Source: Burkholderiales bacterium UBA6064 (GTDB lineage: Bacteria; Pseudomonadota; Gammaproteobacteria; Burkholderiales; Burkholderiaceae_B). From it: 14,227 nucleotides of DNA. The position numbers were made by a program, and so were the translations under genes. Below are positions 8,475-14,227 of this stretch, one piece after another. The stretch's first letter is position 1; every line of letters begins with the position of its first letter. The stretch lies in NCBI GenBank assembly GCA_002428895.1, contig DIYC01000015.1, positions 4,528 through 18,754 of the forward strand, read 5' to 3'. Below the pieces are notes generated by a model. It saw only the letters and a list, made by a program, of their open reading frames with translations, did no database searches and was not told where the DNA came from.

Positions 8475-9890
8475 GTGAATAAACCGAATGTGTATGTTGA
8501 TTTAGATGGTACGCTCACACCCTCTGATTTATTATTAGAAAGTTTGTTATTGCTTATTCGAAGCAATTTTTTTTACTTATTTTTGTTTTGTTTCTGGTGC
8601 TTTAAAGGTCGCTGGTATGTGAAGCAACGTGTTTTTGCACAAGTTCAACTGAACGTAGCCGACATTCCTATGAATGATGCCGTATTAAAGTTGTTGCGCG
8701 CATATAAGTCAGAAGGACATCAAATTATTTTGGCTACGGCCTCGCCTGTTTTACAAGCCCAACAAGTGGCGGAATTTATTCATTTGTTTGATCGTGTTCT
8801 GGGCAGTCAATCGAGTAACTTAAAAGGCAAAACCAAGTTAGCTGCTATACAGCGTGATGCACAAGGTCAATCTTTTATTTATCTGGGCGATAGTTTACCT
8901 GATGTGTCAATTTGGAAGCATGCACATACTGCGATTGCCGTTAATCCATCTGTTCGAGTCAGAATGAAGGCTTGGCGTACAGGCATCAATTTACAGACTG
9001 TGTACACAAAAAAAAGCCTACCTGTTGCCATTCTTAAAGCCATGAGGTTTCAGCAGTGGGCTAAAAATGCGTTGTTGTTTTTACCTTTAATCGCAGCTCA
9101 TGAAACAGATCTTTCCTTGTGGTTTAAGGTGTTTATGGTGTTTTGGGCGTTTGGTTTAATCGCTTCTAGCACGTACATTTGGAATGATCTCATGGACTTA
9201 TCTTCAGATCGGAAGCATCCAAGAAAAAAATATCGTGCGATTGCCTGTTCCGATTTAAGTATTGTGCACGCCTTGCAAGCGATGATTTTAATTTCCATCT
9301 TAGGTTGGCTTTTAGCTTGGTGGGCGGGGGGGTGGCAGGTGGTTAGTCTATTGCTTTTATATACTTGCGCCACCTTGTTGTATACGTTTGTATTAAAACA
9401 ATTGGCTTTTATTGATGTGTTGGTGCTGGCCTTGTTGTACACACTGCGTGTTCTGACTGGTGGCTTAGCCATTCATTTGGAAGTTTCTAATTGGTTGCTC
9501 GCTACATCGCTGTTTGTTTTTTTAAGTTTAGCTTTGGTAAAGCGCTGTGCTGAGCTTGAATTCATGAGCCTAGAAGACAAAAAAGACATGCACGGTCGTG
9601 GTTACCGAGTCTCGGATTTAAATTATCTCGTATCGATGGGCATTTCAAGTGGATTTATGTCAGTCACAGTGATCGCGTTGTATGTGGAAAGCCAGGCGGG
9701 TTTATCGTTGTATCCCTCGCCAATGTACTTGTGGGGTATTTGCCCGTTGTTTTTATTTTGGATTATGCGTATTTGGATACTTACTTCCAGAAAACAAATG
9801 ATAGACGACCCTGTGCATTTTGCGATTCATGATCGTACCAGTTGGTGTATCTTATTCCTCATTTCAGGGTTGGCGTACTTGGCAACCTAG
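8475..9890 (+). CDS. HAD phosphatase-UbiA prenyltransferase fusion (polyprenyl-phosphate phosphoribosyltransferase type)
   Basis: This 471-residue two-domain membrane protein has an N-terminal HAD-like phosphatase (about 1-200) with motif I DLDGTLT (D9 and D11), motif II ILATASP and motif IV LGDSLPD. The rest is a UbiA-type polytopic prenyltransferase with the Asp-rich NDxxDxxxDR signature starting at N237 (D238, D241, D245), followed by KHPRKKYRAIA. This NDxxD-HPxKKxRPIA form is typical of decaprenyl-phosphate 5-phosphoribosyltransferase relatives, which make a phosphoribosylated polyprenyl carrier. The HAD part could then remove the 5-phosphate; that is my inference. The start is GTG 8475 with GGAG about 11 bases upstream. 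A longer reading from 8415 would overlap the fabR-like gene and add residues before the HAD strand, so I rejected it. Confidence 0.85.
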   Translation: MNKPNVYVDLDGTLTPSDLLLESLLLLIRSNFFYLFLFCFWCFKGRWYVKQRVFAQVQLNVADIPMNDAVLKLLRAYKSEGHQIILATASPVLQAQQVAEFIHLFDRVLGSQSSNLKGKTKLAAIQRDAQGQSFIYLGDSLPDVSIWKHAHTAIAVNPSVRVRMKAWRTGINLQTVYTKKSLPVAILKAMRFQQWAKNALLFLPLIAAHETDLSLWFKVFMVFWAFGLIASSTYIWNDLMDLSSDRKHPRKKYRAIACSDLSIVHALQAMILISILGWLLAWWAGGWQVVSLLLLYTCATLLYTFVLKQLAFIDVLVLALLYTLRVLTGGLAIHLEVSNWLLATSLFVFLSLALVKRCAELEFMSLEDKKDMHGRGYRVSDLNYLVSMGISSGFMSVTVIALYVESQAGLSLYPSPMYLWGICPLFLFWIMRIWILTSRKQMIDDPVHFAIHDRTSWCILFLISGLAYLAT

Positions 9891-9929
9891 GTTCATGTTT
9901 AGAATTTTATTTCGTTCATTTCTCATCGG

Positions 9930-11531
9930 GTGCGTGTGTTGCGTCAGTTCTTTTTGGGTCATCAAGCCAAGCAGTTTTTCTGGTTGACAGTCTGTATTAC
10001 CTTGTTTGTTAAAATTTGGATTGCTGCTTTCTTTCCAATGACGAGTGACGAAGCTTTTTTTCATGAGTGGGCTAACCATTTAAATTATGGTTACTATGAT
10101 CATCCTCCAATGATTGGATGGTGGTTGTGGTTACTCACATCGATGAGTCACAAACCTTTTGTGATACGAAGTGTTTCGGTATTGCTCACCACGGTGATTG
10201 CTCTTTTAATGGTGTATTTAGCCAATCGCCTCAAAATTTGTGAAGATGAACAACGTATTTGGTGGGCTGCTGCAATTTATTTGTCGTTGCCTGTGTCGTG
10301 GTTTGCTGTGTTTGTGACTACCGATACCCCCTTAATCGTGTTGATGACGCTTTCAATTGTTGTTTATGCCTTGGCAATTCGCCGTGATTCAGTAGCAGGT
10401 GTGGTGCTTGCCGGTGTCTTGTTGGGTTTGTTTTTTTTATCGAAATACTTTGCAGTCATTTTAGGTTGCGCCTTGGGGGTGCATGCATTCACTCAAGCTC
10501 GACGATGGCGCTATCTTTTGGCATTGTTGTGTGGTGCTTTGCCGTTTATTGCGATCAACTTGGTTTACAACGCTCTGAATTGCTGGAATAACATCATGTT
10601 TAACTTAGTGAATCGACATGATGATGCTCGGTTGAATGGGTTTACGGTGTTGGGTTATTTAGCCATGTTGATTTATGTGCTGACCCCTTGGGTGATTGTT
10701 GTCATTGTTCGTGGTTTTTGCAAGCAACGTTTGAAACAAAATCATGTTGCATTGTGGTTGTTGGTGGCAGTCCCGTTGATGGTTTTTTTACTTATTTCTT
10801 TCACTAAAACGGTGGGGCTGCATTGGGTGTTGGGTTTTATCCCACTTGTGTTTGTGCTTCTTTGTAACTTGACCCATTCAGAACAGTTAAAACGGCTGTG
10901 GTACTTCAATACCATTTGGTCGCTGCCGCATCTGTTTATTTTTGCTGTGTTAATTCATGCGCCAGCAGCGTCTATTCAGTCTGTATTACAACGTTTTGGA
11001 ATACAAGCGCAACAGGCAGAAGAGTTTAAAATAGACATTCATTTTCATCGAAACATGCCAGCCATTTTAAATGACCTAAAGACTCAAATGCCCCCAGGTT
11101 CTTTATTAACGACCACGGCTTACTCTCCAGCGGCGTTGATGAGTTACCATTATGGTCAGGTTGTGCCAGTGTTTGGGCCTGGTAGTTATCATGCTAGAAA
11201 TGATGATGTATTTGTAAACTGGCGTGAACATGATCAACAAACAGTATGGATTGTGAGCAAAATTAAACCGATTGATGTCTCAAGTCATGCTCAGTTTTTT
11301 TCAACGTATCAAGTTTTTTTTAGAACGATTCATGGTGTTCCGTTTTGGATTTTTCAAGGTGAACATTTTAATTATGCTCAGTTTAGGCAGGTACATTTGC
11401 AAACGGCGGTGAATCGTTATTATCAAATTCCGCACGGACTACCTATTTTGGGATGCCCTTTTGCAGAAAAATATGGTTTTCAAGAGCAGTGTCGAGTAGG
11501 TGATCTTGGTATTTTTGAACGATTTAGATGA
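9930..11531 (+). CDS. GT39 / ArnT-like membrane glycosyltransferase
   Basis: This 533-residue polytopic inner-membrane protein is of the PMT_2 (dolichyl-phosphate-mannose mannosyltransferase-like) superfamily. The first periplasmic loop has the hallmark TSDEAFF (catalytic-type D40, E41) followed by NYGYYDHPPMIGWW. Many hydrophobic helices fill residues about 15-350, and a soluble periplasmic domain makes up the C-terminal third. Such enzymes move a sugar from a polyprenyl-phosphate carrier to lipid A, protein or another envelope acceptor. The donor could be supplied by the preceding HAD-UbiA protein, 39 bases upstream on the same strand. The start is uncertain: GTG 9930 is the first in-frame choice and GTG 9936 is possible; neither has a clear Shine-Dalgarno. 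The acceptor is unknown. Confidence 0.86.
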   Translation: MRVLRQFFLGHQAKQFFWLTVCITLFVKIWIAAFFPMTSDEAFFHEWANHLNYGYYDHPPMIGWWLWLLTSMSHKPFVIRSVSVLLTTVIALLMVYLANRLKICEDEQRIWWAAAIYLSLPVSWFAVFVTTDTPLIVLMTLSIVVYALAIRRDSVAGVVLAGVLLGLFFLSKYFAVILGCALGVHAFTQARRWRYLLALLCGALPFIAINLVYNALNCWNNIMFNLVNRHDDARLNGFTVLGYLAMLIYVLTPWVIVVIVRGFCKQRLKQNHVALWLLVAVPLMVFLLISFTKTVGLHWVLGFIPLVFVLLCNLTHSEQLKRLWYFNTIWSLPHLFIFAVLIHAPAASIQSVLQRFGIQAQQAEEFKIDIHFHRNMPAILNDLKTQMPPGSLLTTTAYSPAALMSYHYGQVVPVFGPGSYHARNDDVFVNWREHDQQTVWIVSKIKPIDVSSHAQFFSTYQVFFRTIHGVPFWIFQGEHFNYAQFRQVHLQTAVNRYYQIPHGLPILGCPFAEKYGFQEQCRVGDLGIFERFR

Positions 11532-11584
11532 GCAGTTAGTGGATTTAAACTTGAGTTTGTAAACCAGAAGATGACAATTTATAT

Positions 11585-12241
11585 TTATGCCCATGGCGTA
11601 TGGTGATACATGACTGGGTATAGTATGTTGAAAGCTACGGAGTCGCCATCTTCGAAGTGTGACTGAACCGCTCCAGCAAGGAAATCGGCAAACTTTAAAC
11701 CGTCTTCCAGGGCCTTGTTTGGAATGACTCGGTTGATTGTGGTTCTTGCTCTCAATGTAAAGTAAATTTCTTTTCTTAAGAAGTGCTCCAGCAAACCTTC
11801 TGAGCCAACGCCATTATTCATTTCGTCTGGGCAAATGCTCGCAGCCCCTAAGCTGCGAAGTTCTGGGGTTAGCAGGGACGAAACCATCCAAGCATATACA
11901 AAGTGAAATCCTGAGTCTCTAACATTCTGTGGGATTTTTTGCTTTTCGATAGTTGTTGAAAGAATCGTTAGGCCAGGAGTATCGTTTATTAGAGAGCGAG
12001 TCAGCTTTGCAAATTGCTCTCGCTGATTCTTTGTCAGGTTAGTCCATTTTTTCTCTTTTTTAGACCACTTGTATTGGCGATGTAATTGACGATAAATTTT
12101 TCCGAATTTGGTATGAAGGCCATTCTCCCCAATGGCAGCGGCTATCGTGAAATGGCGACTCGAACCACCCTGCCTGTAACTTAAATCAAATTTCCAGCCA
12201 AGGTCACCACTTTCATCGAGAAAAACTAGCGCGTTACTCAT
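11585..12241 (-). CDS. DUF3800 domain-containing protein
   Basis: This 218-residue soluble protein is of the DUF3800 family. It opens with the family signature FLDESGDLG (residues 7-15; D9, E10, D13), has FTIAAAI (31-37) on the next strand, PDE at 138-140, and the C-terminal GLKFADFLAGAV (181-192) with D186. Spaced acidic residues of this sort suggest an RNase H-like metal-dependent fold; that is recollection plus inference, not a demonstrated activity. I chose ATG 12241, since the in-frame TTG at 12244 adds only one residue. A weak GGA lies 6 bases upstream of the ATG, squeezed directly against the U-tract of the terminator at 12251-12277. Expression therefore depends on read-through past that terminator from the repeat-RNA promoter, unless an unseen promoter exists. 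Biological role unknown; accessory, defence or toxin roles are plausible. Confidence 0.85.
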   Translation of the reverse strand: MSNALVFLDESGDLGWKFDLSYRQGGSSRHFTIAAAIGENGLHTKFGKIYRQLHRQYKWSKKEKKWTNLTKNQREQFAKLTRSLINDTPGLTILSTTIEKQKIPQNVRDSGFHFVYAWMVSSLLTPELRSLGAASICPDEMNNGVGSEGLLEHFLRKEIYFTLRARTTINRVIPNKALEDGLKFADFLAGAVQSHFEDGDSVAFNILYPVMYHHTPWA

Positions 12242-12250
12242 CAAGAATCC

Positions 12251-12277
12251 AATAAAAAAGCCCCAAAATTGGGGCTT
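12251..12277 (-). terminator. Intrinsic terminator between the repeat RNA and DUF3800
   Basis: On the minus strand an 8-bp stem AAGCCCCA/TGGGGCTT with a 4-base loop is followed at once by TTTTTTATT. It is oriented to stop transcription coming from the tandem repeats and lies about 10 bases before the DUF3800 start codon. The other strand lacks a proper U-tract. Confidence 0.88.
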
Positions 12278-12285
12278 AGTGTTTT

Positions 12286-12369
12286 GCCTGAGGTCCGCAC
12301 GTTTACACCGTGCTTAAGATACTCACCGTTTGGTGAGCGTCCGGTTTGTCTCAAGGACTTTCAAAATTT
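12286..12369 (-). repeat. Tandem repeat unit B (84 bp, DUF3800-proximal)
   Basis: This is the second unit in transcription order. Its plus-strand first 31 bases (from GCCTGAGGTCC) are identical to unit A. P1 arms are 12350-12356 and 12287-12292. P2 is 12332-12337 with 12322-12327 (CUCACC/GGUGAG, loop AAAC), extended by 12340-12342 with 12317-12319. P3 is 12309-12313 with 12297-12301. Confidence 0.92.
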
Positions 12370-12452
12370 GCCTGAGGTCCGCACGTTTACACCGTGCTTA
12401 GGATATTCTCCTTTCAGAGAACGTCCGGTTTTGCTCGAGGACTTTCGAATTT
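12370..12452 (-). repeat. Tandem repeat unit A (83 bp, promoter-proximal)
   Basis: This is the first unit in transcription order, directly adjoining unit B. P1 arms are 12434-12440 and 12371-12376. P2 is 12416-12421 with 12406-12411 (UUCUCU/GGAGAA, GAAA tetraloop), extended by 12424-12426 with 12401-12403. P3 is 12393-12397 with 12381-12385. It differs from unit B mainly in P2 and at the bulged base of P1. Confidence 0.92.
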
Positions 12453-12454
12453 GT

Positions 12455-12483
12455 ATTTTATGCCTTTAGTTTTTATTTGTCAA
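12455..12483 (-). promoter_or_regulatory. Near-consensus sigma70 promoter of the repeat RNA
   Basis: On the minus strand TTGACA (12478-12483, perfect) and TAAAAT (12455-12460, five of six) are separated by exactly 17 bases. The predicted start falls at the first base of the repeat unit, so the RNA begins with its structured part and has almost no leader. This is the best promoter in the window. Confidence 0.85.
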
Positions 12484-12552
12484 ATATCGGAAAACATAAA
12501 TTCCACGTGGTGTTTTTGTGACTCTGGGTGGCATTCGAATTGGGTTTCGCAC
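12466..12552 (-). pseudogene. Short ORF, possible broken N-terminus of an integrase
   Basis: From GTG 12552 (or ATG 12534) the minus strand reads VRNPIRMPPRVTKTPRGIYV and then eight more residues to a TAA at 12466-12468. The basic, Pro/Arg-rich start followed by GIYVFRYL resembles the segment that precedes the core-binding domain in some tyrosine recombinases. It breaks off exactly where the repeat-RNA promoter begins, whose -35 lies inside the last codons. Its position just beyond the 3' end of a tRNA is where island integrases usually lie. There is no Shine-Dalgarno and the match is by eye only, so it may be a chance ORF. Confidence 0.3.
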
Positions 12553-12557
12553 TTTAT

Positions 12558-12576
12558 CGGATACTAAACCGGATAC
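12558..12576. repeat. Short direct repeat CGGATAC, twice
   Basis: CGGATAC occurs at 12558-12564 and 12570-12576, 12 bases apart (about one helical turn), between the tRNA terminator and the possible integrase remnant. Closely spaced short direct repeats can be recombinase arm sites or regulator sites. Two copies are too few to tell. Confidence 0.3.
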
Positions 12577-12591
12577 ATAGCCTAAAAGACA

Positions 12592-12624
12592 AAAAGCCTA
12601 AGTCCTTGTTAGACCTAGGCTTTT
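12592..12624 (-). terminator. Intrinsic terminator after the tRNA
   Basis: A 13-bp stem (arms 12592-12604 and 12612-12624, loop of 7) lies 6 bases past the CCA end of the tRNA. On the minus strand all positions pair, including one G-U, and the distal arm runs into a U-rich tract. On the plus strand the same position is an A-C mismatch. It would end the tRNA transcript and any tol-pal read-through. Confidence 0.8.
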
Positions 12625-12629
12625 AAATT

Positions 12630-12706
<77 letters not shown>

Positions 12707-12716
12707 AAAGAACAAA

Positions 12717-12722
12717 ATTATA
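12717..12722 (-). promoter_or_regulatory. -10 box just upstream of the tRNA
   Basis: A perfect TATAAT on the minus strand lies 10 bases before the mature tRNA 5' end, so the tRNA probably has its own promoter with a very short leader. The nearest -35-like box, TTGCAC at 12744-12749, is 21 bases away, which is too far to be convincing. Confidence 0.5.
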
Positions 12723-12769
12723 CACGATTACATTTTTTGATGCGTGCAACCAGTGTTTGTTTGAATAAA

Positions 12770-13522
12770 TTATTGAAGCGCTTCTAACCTTTTTTGTGCG
12801 CTTTGCGCAGCAGCACTACTTGGATAAGTTTTAATTAATAAATTCAGTGTTGATTTGGCATTGTTAATTGCTTTGAGTGCGATTTGATTGCTCGCCACGC
12901 TGAGTAAAGCATCGGGGGCACGGGCGCTGTTGGGATATTGTTCAACTAATTTTTGTTGAATTTGGAGCGATTGTGCGTAATCACCCAGTGCAAAATGGCA
13001 GCTACCAACAAAATATTGTACTTGTGGAATTAGAGTTGAATTTTTGAAATTATTTTGAAACAATTCAAAGGCTTGTTTGGCTTGTTCAAAATTTCCTTCT
13101 TTAAAATGAGCCAAAGCAACTTGGTACTCTTGGTATTCAGAAGAAGATACTGAAACAATTTGACCGTCAAGTTCAACACTTTTGGGTTCAATTGCAGCAA
13201 TTCGTTTATCTAAGTTGGTATACAGCGTCTCATAATCATTTTCAAGTTGGCGGATTTTATTTTGCGCCACTTCGATTTCACCTCGAAGGCGAGCAATTTC
13301 GCGATCTTTGTCAGCGACCGATTCAGCCAGTGTAATTTGGCCTTGGCTAGTGCTTTCTAAAAGAGAGAGACGATCTTCAATGCGTTTTAGACGTTCTAAA
13401 ATTCCGTTAATTGCTGAGCGTGCGCCATTGTCCTCAAAAATAGCCCACGATGGCCCCGGGAGCAGCAAACAGAGTGTGAGCGCAGAGAAAATAAATCGTT
13501 GAGCTAAATTTGAGAATGGCAT
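12770..13522 (-). CDS. cpoB: Cell division coordinator CpoB / Tol-Pal system protein YbgF
   Basis: This 250-residue periplasmic protein links peptidoglycan synthesis with Tol-Pal-driven outer-membrane constriction. A Sec signal peptide covers residues 1-27, with likely cleavage after PSWA. A long coiled coil at about 36-105 (LERLKRIEDRL, then heptads through LRGEIEVAQNKIRQLEND) is the trimerisation region. TPR-like repeats follow from about 125 to the end, each with the YPNSARAPDALL or YPSSAAAQSAQKRL pattern of YbgF. I chose ATG 13522 with AAGG 8 bases upstream; a TTG at 13528 adds only two residues. It lies 18 bases after pal as the last protein gene of the tol-pal operon, and the tRNA follows. 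Confidence 0.94.
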   Translation of the reverse strand: MPFSNLAQRFIFSALTLCLLLPGPSWAIFEDNGARSAINGILERLKRIEDRLSLLESTSQGQITLAESVADKDREIARLRGEIEVAQNKIRQLENDYETLYTNLDKRIAAIEPKSVELDGQIVSVSSSEYQEYQVALAHFKEGNFEQAKQAFELFQNNFKNSTLIPQVQYFVGSCHFALGDYAQSLQIQQKLVEQYPNSARAPDALLSVASNQIALKAINNAKSTLNLLIKTYPSSAAAQSAQKRLEALQ

Positions 13523-13540
13523 AAACAATACCTTGAAAAG

Positions 13541-14101
13541 TTATTTATAAACAATATCAGCACGACGATTTTCTGCCCAGGCTTGTTCGTTGCTACCATA
13601 GGCTTTTGGTTTTTCTTTGCCAAAACTAATGGTTTCAATTTGTCGTGAGGCAACACCCAGTGCAGTCATGATTTGACGAACAGAATCAGCACGTCGTTGG
13701 CCTAGTGCCAGGTTGTATTCTGCGCCACCGCGCTCGTCTGTGTGGCCTTGAATCACAACCTGCCGAGCAGGGTTAGCAGCTAAAAATTTAGCATGTGCTT
13801 GAATTACATCACGATGTTCGGGTTTGACATCATATTCGTCTAAGTCAAAATAAATGCTGCGTTTAGTAAGTAATTCTGATTCGAAAGACGGGGTTTGATC
13901 GTTGCTTGTGGCTAAGGGTTCGATCGTAGGCACTGCACGGTTATCGGTGCCAGCAGCGCCGGCTGCACCTGCCCCTGATGCGCCGATAGTTTCTATTTTG
14001 GGGCCTGTACCGTCTTCTGTGGTGTTAATAGGCGTGGTGCTACAGGCTGCCATGACAGAAGCAAGCACGGACAATCCGAATAGTTTCTTAATTGATACCA
14101 T
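13541..14101 (-). CDS. pal: Peptidoglycan-associated lipoprotein
   Basis: Pal is an outer-membrane lipoprotein that binds peptidoglycan and TolB and keeps the outer membrane attached during division. It has 186 residues. The signal peptide ends in SVMAAC, with the lipidated cysteine at C20. A Gly/Ala-rich flexible linker (about 40-52) precedes the OmpA-like domain (about 80-186), which has SIYFDLDEYDVKPEH, VVIQGHTDERGGAEYN (D122, diaminopimelate contact region) and LGQRRADSVR. The C-terminus ENRRADIVYK is typical. The ATG at 14101 is preceded by a good AGGAG. It lies 46 bases after tolB and 18 bases before cpoB. Confidence 0.97.
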   Translation of the reverse strand: MVSIKKLFGLSVLASVMAACSTTPINTTEDGTGPKIETIGASGAGAAGAAGTDNRAVPTIEPLATSNDQTPSFESELLTKRSIYFDLDEYDVKPEHRDVIQAHAKFLAANPARQVVIQGHTDERGGAEYNLALGQRRADSVRQIMTALGVASRQIETISFGKEKPKAYGSNEQAWAENRRADIVYK

Positions 14102-14147
14102 TTTGAACTCCTAGTTGTTTATTAAATTGCTTAAAAGTTAAGTGAAG

Positions 14148-14227
14148 TTAATCAGCCATATAAGGGCCCCAAGTGGGCTCCAGAATATTACCCTTAGAAC
14201 TGATGAGTTGTTGTTTAACAGCTCCAT
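14148..14227 (-). CDS. tolB: Tol-Pal system beta-propeller protein TolB, C-terminal end (cut by window edge)
   Basis: The last 25 codons in this frame read GAVKQQLISSKGNILEPTWG followed by PYMAD and a TAA at 14148-14150. The G-x-x-QQL...G-I-x-EPxWGP ending is the classic C-terminus of TolB, the periplasmic partner of Pal. The position directly upstream of pal confirms it. The rest of the gene is beyond the window. Confidence 0.9.
   Translation of the reverse strand, partial: GAVKQQLISSKGNILEPTWGPYMAD

Larger units (their letters stand above)
12251..12448 (-). ncRNA. Tandem-repeat structured RNA upstream of DUF3800
   Basis: A predicted transcript of about 195-200 nt starts near 12446-12450 (from the promoter at 12455-12483) and ends in the U-tract at about 12251. 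It contains two near-identical units. Each folds as a closing stem (CCUYGAG with CUCAGG, six pairs and one bulged Y) around two hairpins: P2 (variable) and P3 (GCACG/CGUGC, identical in both). P2 is supported by two compensatory pair changes between the copies. Its wobble pairs (U-G and G-U) are allowed only if the RNA is read from the minus strand, the same as DUF3800. No open reading frame explains the conservation. Several candidate RNA motifs called DUF3800 motifs have been described near genes of this family, as far as I recall; whether this is one of them needs a covariance-model search. The exact 5' end is estimated. Confidence 0.8.

Noticed and set aside
9098..9472. A 124-residue minus-strand reading frame
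   Set aside because: It lies wholly inside the UbiA domain coding sequence on the opposite strand, with no family features or ribosome site.
9895..9990. ATG at 9895 as the start of the glycosyltransferase
   Set aside because: It is out of frame with the GT39 reading frame and closes within about 35 codons.
12287..12440. An H-type pseudoknot formed by GUCC with GGAC in each unit
   Set aside because: The GUCC/GGAC pairings are possible, but the nested model with the bulged closing stem explains the substitutions between copies better. It remains an alternative fold.
12286..12452. CRISPR array
   Set aside because: There are only two units, directly adjoining and 83-84 bp long, with no unique spacers and no cas genes. 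The variable part is a covarying hairpin, not a spacer.
12269..12469. A 66-residue plus-strand reading frame running through both repeat units, with an internally repeated peptide EVRTFTPCL
   Set aside because: The repeat period is 84 bases, a multiple of three, so a chance frame stays open and repeats itself. The substitutions follow RNA pairing on the minus strand rather than codon positions.
12515..12545. A second tRNA 3' end (TTCGAAT followed by GCCACC on the minus strand) as an attachment-site copy
   Set aside because: Only the seven-base T-loop and a few more bases resemble the tRNA. There is no matching T-stem or acceptor sequence, and the similarity stops within about 15 bases.

Overview
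The window reads as a stretch of a low-GC betaproteobacterial chromosome, most likely Burkholderiales. The support is the gene content and protein flavour: a SHMT N-terminus beginning MFNRQQ, a long TyrRS next to an M23 peptidase and anmK, and a tolB-pal-cpoB block followed by a tRNA. No species can be named from the sequence alone. Base composition is moderately AT-rich, with very AT-rich patches in intergenic DNA and in the N-terminal codons of several membrane proteins.

Left part (1-4961). Three genes run leftward: tyrS, then a histidine phosphatase whose GTG start overlaps the tyrS stop by one base, then the 5' end of glyA, which is cut by the window edge. Divergent from tyrS is a cell-wall pair: an M23 (LytM-type) peptidoglycan endopeptidase directly abutting anmK, the kinase that recycles anhydro-MurNAc. 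Middle part (4925-7491). A leftward two-component operon has a NarL/FixJ-type response regulator first, then a polytopic sensor kinase with a degenerate C-terminal receiver-like region. The kinase gene converges on anmK with a 37-base overlap.

Middle-right (7781-11531). A FabR-like TetR regulator is followed 4 bases later by a HAD-UbiA fusion of the polyprenyl-phosphate phosphoribosyltransferase type, and then by a GT39/ArnT-like membrane glycosyltransferase. Together they suggest a lipid-linked pentose or envelope-decoration module.

Right part (11585-12629) is the accessory spot and the most interesting region. A DUF3800 gene is preceded, on its own strand, by a near-consensus sigma70 promoter (TTGACA, 17 bases, TAAAAT), two tandem 84/83-bp repeats and a strong intrinsic terminator that ends about 10 bases before the DUF3800 start codon. 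Each repeat can fold into the same structure: a closing stem with one bulged pyrimidine around two hairpins. One hairpin differs between copies by compensatory changes, and wobble pairs fix the RNA to the minus strand. This promoter / repeat-RNA / terminator / protein layout matches that of type III toxin-antitoxin loci, but the protein is DUF3800 rather than a ToxN-like nuclease. Between this module and the tRNA is a short ORF that may be the broken 5' end of an integrase gene, which would fit island insertion at the tRNA 3' end.

Right edge (12630-14227). A tRNA with anticodon CAU and its own terminator follows the end of the Tol-Pal operon: cpoB (ybgF), pal and the last 25 codons of tolB, all on the minus strand.
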